A stretch of 64,000 bases of DNA from Colwellia sp. MB3u-41 (GCF_014076845.1 NZ_JACGUT010000084.1:248001-312000); one strand, 5' to 3'; positions 37,750 to 48,054 are shown, counted from the stretch's first letter. Made by a program: numbers and translations. The notes: generated by a model from the letters alone, not told the origin.

Positions 37750-39477
37750 GTGTTAACGATGCAGTGGTTGATGTTATTGATCTTTATCGCAACCTTTATT
37801 GGATTGATAAAGTATCAACAAACACCTGAAAAGGTTTTTGCGGTATCATTACTCGCTTGTTTAGCAACAGGTTTAGTTTCAGCGGACGTTGTACTCAACA
37901 ATGTGGTTAACCCGGGGTTAGTGACTCTAGTGTTACTGGTTCTTTGTTCATTTGCGTTCGAACGTACCAGCGTTTTGCGTCGTATATCAGTTATTATGAT
38001 TAAAGGCTCTCCCTTTAAATCTACCTTTAAAACCTTGCTTTACACTGCCTTCGCTTCGGCATTAATGAATAATACCGCTGTGGTTGCTGCACTTATTTCA
38101 ACCATCAAAAAAAACACCCTAATTAAGCCCAGTAAACTCCTATTACCCGTCTCTTATGCCGCAATATTGGGTGGTACGTTAACCTTAGTGGGTACATCAA
38201 CTAACCTTATTGTAAATTCGCTCTTTATTGAACAAGGCGCCAACAGTCTAGGTTTTTTTGATTTTACCTTCATTGGCTTTAGTGCTTTTGTCATCTGTTT
38301 ACTGGTTATTCTTGCAACGCAACATTTATTACCAAACCTTGACGTCGAAAATTTTTCTGCTGACCAATACCTTCTTGAAGCGGAAGTCTCTCAATCTTCA
38401 AAACTTGTGGGCATCACGATTGAAGGGAACGGGCTACGAAATTTAGATTCTTTATTCCTTGCGGAAATAGTGCGTGGCGGACGATTAATTTCGCCTGTTT
38501 GCCCTGATGAAATTATTCAAGCAAGTGACAAACTTATTTTTACTGGCGATATATCTAAAGTATTGACACTACAGCAATTTGACGGTTTAACCTTATTTGC
38601 TGAACAAGACGGTCTGTTGCGTGACAACCTTACCGAAGTGTTAATTAAACCTGACTCTGCTGTTATCGGCAAAAATCTAAAAAAAGCAGGCTTTCGTGCT
38701 CGTTTTGATGCCGCTGTAGTGGCGATACGCCGTGAAGGCACTCAGCTATCAGGCAAGTTAGGCGACATTACAATACAGTCAGGTGATTTTTTAGTATTAG
38801 CTGTTGGTAATGACTTTAGTGCTCGCACAAATTTATCAAAAAACTTTTTTATACTTTCTGGTCACAAACCTGACAATATGCTCTCAGGGTGGCGTGATTC
38901 ATTAACTGTCTTTGGGTTTTTAGTCACCATTGCTTGCTCTGTTATGACTAATATTGCGCTATTAAAATGCTTAATGTTTTATATCGCTATATTAGTACTC
39001 TCTGGCTGTTTAACGGTAAATGAAATAAAACGTCGATTTCCCCTAGAAATATGGATGGTAGTTTTAGGCGCACTTACCTTAGCTAAAGCTTTTGAAACCA
39101 GCGGTATCGCAGCGTTACTTGCACAGCAAATAGAGTTGTTATTGCAGGGGAAAAGTGCATATTTAGCCATGGTTTGTATTTTTATTATCACGTTATTAAT
39201 GACAGAAATTATAACGAATAGTGCTGCAGCGGCATTAGTTTTTCCTATCGCCTATAGTATTGCATTAGGACTAGGGGTAAACCCGCTACCTTTTGTCATG
39301 GCGGTGGCTTTTGGCGCAAGTGGTAGTTTTATCAGCCCTTATGGCTATCAAACGAATATGATGGTTTTTAATGCGGGAAACTATCGCTTAATTGATGTGG
39401 TAAAATTTGGTTTACCCGTATCAATAGCTTACTCGATTGTTGTGTTGTTAATGATACCTGTCGTTTTCCCGTTTTAA
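37750..39477 (+). CDS. SLC13-type permease with two RCK_C domains, probable sulfate importer
   Basis: A 575-residue transporter: about five N-terminal TM helices (with ALMNNTAVVAAL and LGGTLTLVGTSTNLIVN), two central TrkA_C/RCK_C domains (about 205-375), then C-terminal TM helices including EIITNSAAAALVFPIA and FGASGSFISPYGYQTNMMV. This layout is shared by SAC1-like sulfate transporters. Its place between cysN and cysC makes sulfate the likely substrate. The start is probably GTG at 37750, spaced well from AAGGAAAG; an ATG at 37759 is the alternative. Confidence 0.85.
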   Translation: MLTMQWLMLLIFIATFIGLIKYQQTPEKVFAVSLLACLATGLVSADVVLNNVVNPGLVTLVLLVLCSFAFERTSVLRRISVIMIKGSPFKSTFKTLLYTAFASALMNNTAVVAALISTIKKNTLIKPSKLLLPVSYAAILGGTLTLVGTSTNLIVNSLFIEQGANSLGFFDFTFIGFSAFVICLLVILATQHLLPNLDVENFSADQYLLEAEVSQSSKLVGITIEGNGLRNLDSLFLAEIVRGGRLISPVCPDEIIQASDKLIFTGDISKVLTLQQFDGLTLFAEQDGLLRDNLTEVLIKPDSAVIGKNLKKAGFRARFDAAVVAIRREGTQLSGKLGDITIQSGDFLVLAVGNDFSARTNLSKNFFILSGHKPDNMLSGWRDSLTVFGFLVTIACSVMTNIALLKCLMFYIAILVLSGCLTVNEIKRRFPLEIWMVVLGALTLAKAFETSGIAALLAQQIELLLQGKSAYLAMVCIFIITLLMTEIITNSAAAALVFPIAYSIALGLGVNPLPFVMAVAFGASGSFISPYGYQTNMMVFNAGNYRLIDVVKFGLPVSIAYSIVVLLMIPVVFPF

Positions 39478-39529
39478 TGGTTATTCTGAAAAAAACTTAG
39501 GATAACAAACAGAAAAAAGTAGGATTTTT

Positions 39530-40135
39530 ATGAAAACAGAAAATACCGTTTGGCACGAGCAGCAAGTAACAAAAGAGCAACGAGCTCAGCTGAAAAAACA
39601 GAAGCCTTGTTTATTATGGTATACGGGGCTAAGTGGCTCAGGAAAATCAACAGTAGCCAATGCTGTTGACGCGTTGTTGTTCAAACGAGGATGCCATACT
39701 TATTTACTTGATGGTGATAATGTTCGCCACGGTTTAAATGGCGATCTAGCCTTTAGTGATGCTGACAGAGTTGAAAATATTCGCCGCATCAGTGAAGTCG
39801 CTAAACTTTTTATCGACTCAGGTACTATTGTGTCTACGGCATTCATTTCTCCATTTGCACAAGATCGAAAAATGGCGGCTGACAAGTTAGCGCCAGGAGA
39901 ATTTATTGAAGTCTATATTGATACTCCTATTGACGTTTGCGAGCAGCGCGACCCCAAAGGCCTCTATAAAATGGCGCGTGCAGGTGAAATAAAAGACTTT
40001 ACCGGAATAAGTTCAGGTTACGATATACCGGAATCTCCAGCTATACATGTGAAAACCGCAGAAAAATCAATTCAAGTGTGTGCAGAGCAAATCGTCAACC
40101 ATCTCCTAGCAGAAGGTTTTGTTCATGCATTATGA
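39530..40135 (+). CDS. cysC: adenylylsulfate kinase
   Basis: A 201-residue kinase that phosphorylates APS to PAPS. It has the P-loop GLSGSGKST, then [17 protein letters not shown] and [10 protein letters not shown]. Its last 11 bases overlap the start of the DHH phosphoesterase gene, so the two products are made together. Confidence 0.97.
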   Translation: MKTENTVWHEQQVTKEQRAQLKKQKPCLLWYTGLSGSGKSTVANAVDALLFKRGCHTYLLDGDNVRHGLNGDLAFSDADRVENIRRISEVAKLFIDSGTIVSTAFISPFAQDRKMAADKLAPGEFIEVYIDTPIDVCEQRDPKGLYKMARAGEIKDFTGISSGYDIPESPAIHVKTAEKSIQVCAEQIVNHLLAEGFVHAL

Positions 40136-41099
40136 TGTTTTTAATGGCGATGCAGATGGCATTATTGCTTTAGTGCAATTACGCTTAGCCCAGCCCAAAA
40201 AATCAACGTTGATAACGGGAGTGAAGCGAGATATTAGCTTATTAAAGCAAGTACCTGTTGCGGCAACAACATCGGTTACCGTGCTTGATATTTCCATGGA
40301 AAAAAATAGTGATGCATTAGCTATGTTGCTAGAAAATAACATCGACATTTTCTATGTTGACCATCATCGCTCGGGAGATATCCCGCAATCAAAAAAATTA
40401 ACTGCGCTGATCAATACTGATGCCAATACCTGCACCAGCTTATTAATGAACGACTACCTCAAAGGTCAATTTGCTAATTGGGCAATTACCGCGGCCTATG
40501 GTGACAACATGAATGAGTCTGCGACGAAACTAGCCGCGCAGCAAGGTTTGTCAGTACAGCAACAAAAACAACTCAAAGCGCTCGGTATTTACATTAATTA
40601 TAATGGCTACGGGCGTACCGTTGACGATTTACATATTGCACCCGCTGATCTATTCAATGCTTGTCTGGCATTTGAAGACCCTTTAGCGCTAATTAATGCG
40701 CCTGATTCTATTTTTACTCAATTAGCGGCTGCCTATAAAGCTGATATGGCGCAAGCACAATCAGCTGAAATATTAGCCGACAACGATGTTTGTAAAGTTG
40801 TACTGCTAGCCGATGAGGCTTGGTCACGCCGGGTGAGTGGTGTTTTTGGCAATGAACTAGCGAACTTATCACCTAATAAAGCTCATGCTGTACTTACCTT
40901 GAATGAAACGGATACCTTAAATATGCAAGCCACTTATACGGTAAGTTTACGTGCACCTTTGCACAATAAACAAGGTGCTGACAGTGTTTGTGTACAATTT
41001 CCTACGGGGGGAGGACGAGCTGGCGCCGCAGGGATTAACCAATTACCTAAAGAAATACTTGGTAAGTTTATCGCGACAGTGTCAGAATATTACGCATAG
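40125..41099 (+). CDS. DHH/DHHA1-type phosphoesterase, possible pAp phosphatase
   Basis: A 324-residue protein with the DHH-family metal motifs: NGDADGI near the start, VLDIS, and YVDHHRSG, then a C-terminal GGGRAGAAG like the DHHA1 substrate motif. Relatives such as NrnA degrade short oligonucleotides and dephosphorylate pAp. pAp is the toxic by-product left when PAPS is used, and no cysQ is in view. Overlap with cysC therefore suggests pAp removal; this is inference. The ATG at 40125 is chosen over the TTG at 40119 because AAGG lies at suitable spacing and Met-His-Tyr-Asp leads straight into the motif. Confidence 0.8.
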   Translation: MHYDVFNGDADGIIALVQLRLAQPKKSTLITGVKRDISLLKQVPVAATTSVTVLDISMEKNSDALAMLLENNIDIFYVDHHRSGDIPQSKKLTALINTDANTCTSLLMNDYLKGQFANWAITAAYGDNMNESATKLAAQQGLSVQQQKQLKALGIYINYNGYGRTVDDLHIAPADLFNACLAFEDPLALINAPDSIFTQLAAAYKADMAQAQSAEILADNDVCKVVLLADEAWSRRVSGVFGNELANLSPNKAHAVLTLNETDTLNMQATYTVSLRAPLHNKQGADSVCVQFPTGGGRAGAAGINQLPKEILGKFIATVSEYYA

Positions 41100-41115
41100 T
41101 ATTGTTATGACAAAT

Positions 41116-41167
41116 ATTGTCATTCCCATCACGCTGAACTTATTTGAGCATGATGTTATCAAGATCT
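41116..41167. repeat. degenerate REP-like palindrome
   Basis: CACGCTGAACTT followed by TTTGAGCATGA and CTAGCATCT resembles the CTGAACTTG-TTTCAG type of dispersed intergenic palindrome common in marine gammaproteobacteria, here worn down. Only one copy is in the window. Confidence 0.3.
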
Positions 41168-41193
41168 AGCATCTATTTATAAAAGGACTAAAA

Positions 41194-42204
41194 ATGAGTT
41201 TATTGATCACTGGCGGTACAGGGTATATTGGCAGTCATACTGTTGTTGAGTTACTTAAATTAGATAAAGATATTGTCATCGTTGATAACTTATCAAATTC
41301 ATCTACCTTAGTCCTTGATCGCGTTAAAGCGATTACGGGGAAAACAGTAACCTTCATTAAAGCAGATATTTGCGATGAAGCTGCGCTTGATGCTGTTTTT
41401 AAAGCGCATAACATTGAAGCCGTTGTACATTTTGCCGGTTTAAAGGCGGTTGGCGAGTCCAACGAAATACCACTGAGTTATTATCAGAATAATGTTTCAG
41501 GCTCTGTAACGTTATTTCAAGTAATGGCAAAACATGGCGTAAAAAACTTGGTTTTCAGCTCATCAGCAACCGTTTACGGTGAAAACAACCCTTCACCGTT
41601 AGATGAAACCATGCCCACATCTGCGACCAACCCTTATGGCCAAACTAAGTTAATGGTCGAACATATTCTTTTCGATCTCGCTAAAAGTGATAGCGAATGG
41701 TCAATTGCTTGTTTACGTTACTTTAATCCGATTGGCGCACATGAATCAGGGACTATTGGTGAAAACCCTAACGGTATTCCTAACAACTTATTACCCTATG
41801 TAGCACAAGTGGCAGTAGGGCGTTTACCTCAACTACAAGTGTTTGGTGATGATTACGACACGCCAGACGGCACGGGTGTTCGCGATTATATTCATGTGGT
41901 AGATTTAGCGATTGGTCATGTTAAAGCGTTAGAGAGTTTAACGAAAATACAAGGTTGTAAAGCGATTAATATCGGTACGGGGAATGGGACTTCGGTATTA
42001 GAAATAGTGAATACGTTTAAAGAAATTAGTGGCCAAGATATTGCGTATAAAGTTGTACCGCGCCGCGCGGGTGATATTGGCACTGTTTACGCTGATGCCT
42101 CAATAGCAAATAATTTATTAGGTTGGCAAGCAACACGTAATTTACATACGATGATCACTGATACTTGGCGCTGGCAGTCACAAAATCCGAATGGATTTGA
42201 GTAA
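41194..42204 (+). CDS. galE: UDP-glucose 4-epimerase
   Basis: A 336-residue extended short-chain dehydrogenase that interconverts UDP-glucose and UDP-galactose for glycan synthesis. It has the NAD motif GGTGYIGSH, SSSATVYG, the catalytic YGQTK (Tyr near residue 148), RYFNPIGAH and GVRDYIHVVDLA. It has its own terminator and is not obviously tied to the sulfate genes. Confidence 0.96.
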   Translation: MSLLITGGTGYIGSHTVVELLKLDKDIVIVDNLSNSSTLVLDRVKAITGKTVTFIKADICDEAALDAVFKAHNIEAVVHFAGLKAVGESNEIPLSYYQNNVSGSVTLFQVMAKHGVKNLVFSSSATVYGENNPSPLDETMPTSATNPYGQTKLMVEHILFDLAKSDSEWSIACLRYFNPIGAHESGTIGENPNGIPNNLLPYVAQVAVGRLPQLQVFGDDYDTPDGTGVRDYIHVVDLAIGHVKALESLTKIQGCKAINIGTGNGTSVLEIVNTFKEISGQDIAYKVVPRRAGDIGTVYADASIANNLLGWQATRNLHTMITDTWRWQSQNPNGFE

Positions 42205-42265
42205 GTTAACTTATTCAGTAAACCGCAGTTTTAAGCATTGCACATCAAACTAAATATCACTAAAG

Positions 42266-42294
42266 TAGCGGCCTTAATTGCCGCTATTTTTTTT
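42266..42294 (+). terminator. terminator of galE
   Basis: Arms TAGCGGC / GCCGCTA, seven-base loop, eight T residues. It rules out a start for the next gene at 42278. Confidence 0.88.
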
Positions 42295-42319
42295 GTTGGA
42301 ATTGGTCTTCATTACACTT

Positions 42320-43081
42320 ATGCACGCTGTACATAAACTTCATCATTATCGTATGAGTCTGAGCACGACGACATATAAATCTCGTGGACAACGTGTTATT
42401 CGTTGTGACTTATGTCGCCTAGCAAAACCTCATTGTATCTGTCCGTACTCGCCAAAATCCACCAGTAATGCAGGTTTCTTATTATTGATGTACGACACAG
42501 AAGTATTGAAACCGAGTAATACAGGTAAGTTGATTGCTGATGTTGTGCCAGATACTTTTGCATTTCTTTGGTCACGTACGAAAGAAAATAAAGAAATGCT
42601 AGCCATATTAAATGACGAAAAATGGCAACCTTATGTGGTTTTTCCTCAACAATATGCACAACCAGAGCGTGAAGTATTTTGTAATGAAATGGCCGTTCCT
42701 TCAGGAAAACGTCCGTTATTTATCATGTTAGACGGTTGCTGGCGTGAAGCAAAAAAGATGTTTCGGAAAAGCCCTTATTTGAATAAGTTTCCTATCGCGG
42801 CTTTTGATCCTCACTTAATTGACGAAGCGGCTAATACTTCTCGTTATCAGATAAGAGTTGCAGAAGAGAATTATCAGTTTGCCACCGCAGAGGTTGCGGC
42901 AAGAATGTTAGCAATGGCAGAAGAACCAGTAAACGCAAAACTATTAGATCAATGGTTTGATATGTTCAGTTTTCAGTATCAAAAAAGTGTTTGCCAGAAA
43001 AATAGAGGTAACCCCAAAGCCTTAGAAGACTATTTAGACTTTACTGAGCAAAAGGGGATTAAATTAAAAGCAACACCGTAG
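42320..43081 (+). CDS. tapT: DTW-domain tRNA-uridine aminocarboxypropyltransferase
   Basis: About 253 residues. DTW proteins of this type (E. coli TapT/YfiP) use S-adenosylmethionine to place acp3 on uridine 47 of tRNAs. The N-terminal zinc-type pattern CDLCRLAKPHCIC is clear. The name-giving motif appears as DGCWREAKKM rather than DxTW. NTSRYQIR and the C-terminal YQKSV region fit the family. Start uncertain: ATG 42320 or ATG 42353; neither has a strong ribosome site. Confidence 0.82.
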   Translation: MHAVHKLHHYRMSLSTTTYKSRGQRVIRCDLCRLAKPHCICPYSPKSTSNAGFLLLMYDTEVLKPSNTGKLIADVVPDTFAFLWSRTKENKEMLAILNDEKWQPYVVFPQQYAQPEREVFCNEMAVPSGKRPLFIMLDGCWREAKKMFRKSPYLNKFPIAAFDPHLIDEAANTSRYQIRVAEENYQFATAEVAARMLAMAEEPVNAKLLDQWFDMFSFQYQKSVCQKNRGNPKALEDYLDFTEQKGIKLKATP

Positions 43082-43165
43082 GGTAATACAACTAATATCA
43101 TTAATTCGTTTCGGTATTCACTGTTTCGGTATATAATGCGTCCGCGAATTTAATTAGGGTGATTT

Positions 43166-43603
43166 ATGAGAATATGTGGTGTTGAATTAAAAGGTAATGA
43201 TGCAATTATTTGTATTATGTCACGTGAAAACGGTTTGTATGATATTCCGCAAACGCGTGTGCAAAAACTATCTTTAGTAGATGCAGGTGATTCCGAAGCA
43301 GTGCAACACTTTCAATTTACCTTTGCTAAATTGATGGAAGACTATCACGTTGATAAAGTAGTTATCCGTGGTCGTGCTTTAAAAGGTAAATTTTCAGGTG
43401 GACCGATCGGCTTTAAATTAGAAGCGTGTATTCAACTTATAAAAGAACTACAAGTAGAAATTATTGCGGGTAGTTTTGTTAAAAAAACCCTGGTAAGAAG
43501 TCAAATAGATATTGATTTTCGTGATACCGGCTTGAAGCAATACCAAGAGCCCGCCTTTGATACTGTTTTTGCTTTTTTTGAAAGTGACCCTTACATGAAA
43601 TAA
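43166..43603 (+). CDS. DUF3010 family protein
   Basis: A 145-residue cytosolic protein beginning MRICGVELKGNDAIICI, a hallmark of DUF3010 proteins of Vibrio and Shewanella relatives. It has an RNase H-like, beta-rich start and the conserved RGRALKGKFSGGPIGFKLE block. Function unknown. Followed by a strong bidirectional terminator. Confidence 0.82.
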   Translation: MRICGVELKGNDAIICIMSRENGLYDIPQTRVQKLSLVDAGDSEAVQHFQFTFAKLMEDYHVDKVVIRGRALKGKFSGGPIGFKLEACIQLIKELQVEIIAGSFVKKTLVRSQIDIDFRDTGLKQYQEPAFDTVFAFFESDPYMK

Positions 43604-43627
43604 GCGTTACTTTTAGCTTAAGATAAT

Positions 43628-43663
43628 AAAAACCCCAGTAAGTTTGCACTTACTGGGGTTTTT
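43628..43663. terminator. strong bidirectional terminator
   Basis: A 15-bp stem built on ACCCCAGTAAG / CTTACTGGGGT with A and T tracts on both sides, between DUF3010 and the convergent kinase gene. Confidence 0.92.
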
Positions 43664-43751
43664 ACGTTTACGGCGAACAATATGATGTGGTGCTAAGAGC
43701 CTAATAAATATGCTTCAAATGTGCTAACAAATAAAATGAAGAGAAACGTTA

Positions 43752-46700
43752 TCAGTCACTTTTGTTAATAACCGTTAATAACGCCGCAATAAGTTCATGG
43801 GTGCTAGATTTAATATCGGCAGAATTTTTTTTCTTAATATGGGACTCTAAGCTCATTGCGACTCGTGTTATGTTGTTATAACCAAACATTTGTGCGGCTC
43901 CAGCTAGTTTATGTGCTTGTTTAGCAAGTGCATCATTATCATTCGTTTGGTTCAACAATATGAAGTTTTTATGTTCTGCAATTAAACCCACTTCAAATTT
44001 AGCAACCAAATCAGATATATAAATACTGCTATGAGTTAGCGAGCTATTGTCTTCGTGGCTGGTATTGACAGGCGGTTCAAAATACTTGGCTATAGTATTG
44101 ATAAAGTTTTGTCGCTCAAAAGGCTTAGCTTGAAATCCATTAAATCCTAGCGCTAAGTATTGTTCTAGCTCTTTGGCTAAGGTATTTGCTGTTAATGCTA
44201 TAATCGGTACCTCACAAGATCTAGCTCTTAGAATTTTTATCGCTTGTATACCATCCATTTTTGGCATCTGAATATCAAGTAAGATTAAATCAGGTTTATT
44301 TTTAAAGTAAGACTCTATTACTTCGTAGCCATTTGTCGCTGTATAAACCTCAAAACCTAGTCCGGTCAGTAGTCTACTCATTAAATGCCTATTATCATCA
44401 TGGTCTTCGGCCAATAAAATAGCGCCACTGAAGGTCTTCTTTGTTACTTCGAATTCTTTTACAATCTCAGTTGAACTGGTGGGAGTGAACGGTAATATCA
44501 ACGTAAAAATACTGCCCTGACCTATCTCACTTTCAACATCGATTATTCCCCCCATGAAGTCTGCTAATTTTTCAGATAAATTTAACCCTAAACCTGAGCC
44601 ACCAAAGCGCCGACTAATGCTGGTATCTGCTTGCGTAAAGGCGTCAAACACTTTTCTTAATTGTTCATTACTGATACCTATACCTGTATCACGTATTTTG
44701 AAGGTTAATTCGTTGATATGATTATAATGCTGCGCGTATATTTCAATAGCAATATCCCCTTTTTCAGTAAACTTAATGGCATTTGAACAAAGGTTAATAA
44801 GGATTTGCTTTAAACGAAAACCATCAATATTGATCATAAAAGGGGAGGGTAAAGTATGGTATATAGTAAAATTTAAACCCTTAGATTTAGCTTGTTCTGA
44901 GAAAATATTTTTAATGTCGACAAGTATTTGTATGAGATCTAAGGCCGTTATTTCTAATTCAAATTTATTTGCCTCTATTTTGCTTAAATCTAGGGTGTCA
45001 TTCAATAAGCTCAATAAATGCAAGCTATTATTATAAATGACTTTTATGCCATCAGCACTGTTATCAATATCACCATGTAATATCGCTTCAGTTTGGCCAA
45101 TAATAGAGGTTAAAGGTGTTCTTATCTCGTGGCTCATATTCGCTAAGAATTGAGATTTAACTTCATTCGCTTTAATAACCTTTTTCGATTCTTGTTTGAT
45201 TGAAGCCGTTTGTGTGGAAACTTGGTGCTCTAATTGCCGAATAAGGTCACGTTCAAAAATAGCTTTTTTGTGATGAGCCCTAACAAAAAAGACTAATATG
45301 ATCAAAGATGAGATGAAATATAAGATATATGCCCACCAAGAGTTCCAGAACGGTGGTAGGACGGTTATTTTAAGTGAAACACCTTCTTCATTCCAAATAC
45401 CATCAGGGTTGCTTGCTTTTACTCTTAGTAAGTATTCACCATCAGATAGATTGGTGTACGTTGCTCGGCGATTTTTATAATCAGTCATTATCCAATGGTC
45501 ATCAAAACCTTCAAGCTTGTATGCATATTGATTTTTTTTGGGGGCTGAAAAATGTAAAGCACTAAACTCAAACGCTACTAAATTTTCTTTGTGGGTTAAA
45601 GTGATTGCTGATGTTGCATGGATCCCTTTCTCCAAAAAAAATGTACCATCTTCAGGTTTCGCCTTATTCTTATTGTGTTCTTTATTGACATCGATAGCGA
45701 CTGATTGATTCAACAATAGCATTTCGGTGAAAACGACCACAGGTTTATTGTTATCCTGAATTAGCTTATCAGGAAAAAATCGATTAAAACCATTAATGCC
45801 GCCAAAAAACAATTCGCCACTGTCACTCTTATAAGAAGCGCGAGCATTAAATTCATTACTTTGTAAGCCATCGCCAACATCATAATTTTTAAACGTTTTA
45901 GACTTGGGGTTAAAGTGAGATAAGCCTTGATTAGTACTTATCCATAAATAACCTTGCTCATCAATCTCTATTGCATAAATGGTGCTATCAGGTAATCCGT
46001 CCTCTTCAGTAAAACGTACAAACTTCCCCGACTTCATATCCATAAGGTTGAGGCCATTCATGGTGCCTACCCAAAGGTTACCCTCATCATCTAAAGCTAT
46101 TGAGCTAATATAATTATGACTTAAACTGCTTGGTTGAGTCATATCATGACGATAATGAGTAAATACTTCAGTCTTAGGATTGAAATAATTAAGGCCTTCA
46201 GCAGTAGCCACCCAAAGATTTTTTTGGCTATCTTCAGTTATTGCTAAAACATGGTTATGGCTCAAACTGTTTAAATTAACTTCACTATGCTGATAGGTCC
46301 TGAATTTTGCAGTTTTAGGGAGAAAATAATCTAGGCCATTAGCTGTTCCTACCCAAAGATTATTTTGGCTGTCTTCCGTTATTGCTTTGATACCTCTGCT
46401 ACCTAAACTGTCTGAATTATCCAAATTATGCCGATACGTACTGAATACTTCAGTGTTGAGGGTGAATTTATTTAATGCACTTCGAGTGCTAAACCAAATA
46501 TTGCCTTGGTGATCTTTAGTTATCGCGTTAACCCAGTTATTACTTACATTGTCTGGACTAGTTTCATTGATACTATAATGCTCAAACTGCTGAGTTTTTT
46601 TATTAAAGCGATTAATGCCTTCTGAATCAACCCCCACCCAAAGATTACCTTGCTGGTCTTCAACGATAGCAGCAACCCAATTATTACTTAAGCTTGCGGG

Positions 46701-47807
46701 GGTAAGGATATCTCGACGGTAATGACCAAACTGTTCTATTTTTGGATTGAAGCGGCTAAGACCCGCTTTATTAGTGCCTGACCATATATTACCTTCTCTG
46801 TCCTCTAAAATAGCCATAACATTGCCAGAGCCTAAGCTATTTATATTGGCCTCTTCATGACGGTAATAGGTGAAAACTTCAGTTTCAAGGTTCATTCTAT
46901 TTAATGCTATACTTGTCCCAATCCAAAGGTTGCCATTTTTATCAGCCGCTAACGTTAAAACTACGCCATCGCTTAAACTATTAGCATTATTAGCCTTATG
47001 GCGGTAATGAGTAAATCGCTCAGTTTGCAGATTAAATCGATTTAAGCCGTTTTCAGTAATCATCCAAAGATCATTTTGCCTATCGGTAATTATTGACCAA
47101 ACTGTTCCTTGAGTTATGCTATTGGGGTCGTTAGCGTTGTGAAAGTAATGAGTAAATTGCTCAGTTTTTGTATTAAAGCGACTAAGACCAGCATGAGTGC
47201 CAACCCAAATTTCGCCATTATTATCCTCTAATATTGCCCAGACATTATTATGGCTTAAACTCTTTGGATTATTTATATTATATCTATAATGAGTAAACTG
47301 CTCTGTTTTTGGATCAAAACGATTAAGTCCGCCCCGAGTACCAATCCAGATATTACCTGAGCGGTCTTGCGTTATTGCATTGACAACATCATGGCTTAAG
47401 CTCTTTGGATTGTTAGCATTGTGACGAAAGCGATTAAACTGTTCCGTTCTCGGATTAAAGTGATTAAGTCCAAGTTCTGTACCTATCCAGAGGTTAGCAC
47501 TTCTATCTTCAAATATAGTGCGAATTACATTGCCTGTTAGTGAGTTCTGATTTTTACCACTATGTTTAAATACTTTAAACGTATAGCCGTCAAAACGTGC
47601 TAACCCGTTGGAAGTCCCTGCCCATATGAAGCCTTGTCTGTCTTGTAGTATTTGATTTACATCACTTTGTGGCAGTCCATCTTCAATAGATAGACGCTCA
47701 AACCGAGTCGATTGCACCGCAGCGAATGAAACGCAGGAAGGGAAAAGTATCAGCAAAAATAAAAACAGCGAGGGCTTTATTTTACGGTTATTGAAAATAA
47801 TACTCAT
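43752..47807 (-). CDS. giant hybrid histidine kinase (reg_prop propellers, Y_Y_Y, REC, HPt)
   Basis: A 1351-residue one-component-like hybrid sensor. Signal peptide, then two seven-bladed periplasmic propellers built of reg_prop repeats (IWxGTxxGLxRFDxxxxxFxxYRH), about residues 30-740; a Y_Y_Y domain; one TM helix near 832-855; HisKA with SHEIRTPL (His near 893); HATPase; receiver (Asp in LDIQMPKMDG near 1177); and HPt (His in HKLAGAAQ near 1300). There is no AraC output domain, so phosphate must leave by a separate regulator. The ATG at 47807 follows AAGGTG and gives the better signal peptide; an upstream ATG at 47855 is the alternative. No polysaccharide-degradation genes are adjacent. Confidence 0.92.
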   Translation of the reverse strand: MSIIFNNRKIKPSLFLFLLILFPSCVSFAAVQSTRFERLSIEDGLPQSDVNQILQDRQGFIWAGTSNGLARFDGYTFKVFKHSGKNQNSLTGNVIRTIFEDRSANLWIGTELGLNHFNPRTEQFNRFRHNANNPKSLSHDVVNAITQDRSGNIWIGTRGGLNRFDPKTEQFTHYRYNINNPKSLSHNNVWAILEDNNGEIWVGTHAGLSRFNTKTEQFTHYFHNANDPNSITQGTVWSIITDRQNDLWMITENGLNRFNLQTERFTHYRHKANNANSLSDGVVLTLAADKNGNLWIGTSIALNRMNLETEVFTYYRHEEANINSLGSGNVMAILEDREGNIWSGTNKAGLSRFNPKIEQFGHYRRDILTPASLSNNWVAAIVEDQQGNLWVGVDSEGINRFNKKTQQFEHYSINETSPDNVSNNWVNAITKDHQGNIWFSTRSALNKFTLNTEVFSTYRHNLDNSDSLGSRGIKAITEDSQNNLWVGTANGLDYFLPKTAKFRTYQHSEVNLNSLSHNHVLAITEDSQKNLWVATAEGLNYFNPKTEVFTHYRHDMTQPSSLSHNYISSIALDDEGNLWVGTMNGLNLMDMKSGKFVRFTEEDGLPDSTIYAIEIDEQGYLWISTNQGLSHFNPKSKTFKNYDVGDGLQSNEFNARASYKSDSGELFFGGINGFNRFFPDKLIQDNNKPVVVFTEMLLLNQSVAIDVNKEHNKNKAKPEDGTFFLEKGIHATSAITLTHKENLVAFEFSALHFSAPKKNQYAYKLEGFDDHWIMTDYKNRRATYTNLSDGEYLLRVKASNPDGIWNEEGVSLKITVLPPFWNSWWAYILYFISSLIILVFFVRAHHKKAIFERDLIRQLEHQVSTQTASIKQESKKVIKANEVKSQFLANMSHEIRTPLTSIIGQTEAILHGDIDNSADGIKVIYNNSLHLLSLLNDTLDLSKIEANKFELEITALDLIQILVDIKNIFSEQAKSKGLNFTIYHTLPSPFMINIDGFRLKQILINLCSNAIKFTEKGDIAIEIYAQHYNHINELTFKIRDTGIGISNEQLRKVFDAFTQADTSISRRFGGSGLGLNLSEKLADFMGGIIDVESEIGQGSIFTLILPFTPTSSTEIVKEFEVTKKTFSGAILLAEDHDDNRHLMSRLLTGLGFEVYTATNGYEVIESYFKNKPDLILLDIQMPKMDGIQAIKILRARSCEVPIIALTANTLAKELEQYLALGFNGFQAKPFERQNFINTIAKYFEPPVNTSHEDNSSLTHSSIYISDLVAKFEVGLIAEHKNFILLNQTNDNDALAKQAHKLAGAAQMFGYNNITRVAMSLESHIKKKNSADIKSSTHELIAALLTVINKSD

Positions 47808-48019
47808 TTTTACAACACCTTTCAATATGAGTAATACAGCAGATTTTAACTTCATAATTGGGGGGTAACTTTAGTGAGCTATATGGCGTTGAAAGAATAT
47901 TATTATTACATTATTAGGTTATAAACAATATAAATAAACTTTTATTAAAAATTTAAAACTGGACGTTATCCCACAAAAGAAAATAGTAGTGAGTATGATA
48001 TCAGCATGTAAATATAAGC

Positions 48020-48054
48020 ACATAGCGTTTTTTAGCGACTATAAAACGCTATGT
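48020..48054. repeat. 12-bp perfect inverted repeat
   Basis: ACATAGCGTTTT / AAAACGCTATGT with an 11-base loop. It lies in the 355-bp gene-free gap between the kinase start and the dipeptidase stop. It could be a terminator for the dipeptidase gene, but it is 109 bp away. Confidence 0.5.

Noticed and set aside
42278-42319. Upstream start of the DTW-domain gene
   Set aside because: The frame start at 42278 lies in the loop of the galE terminator, so it cannot be the translation start on a separate transcript.
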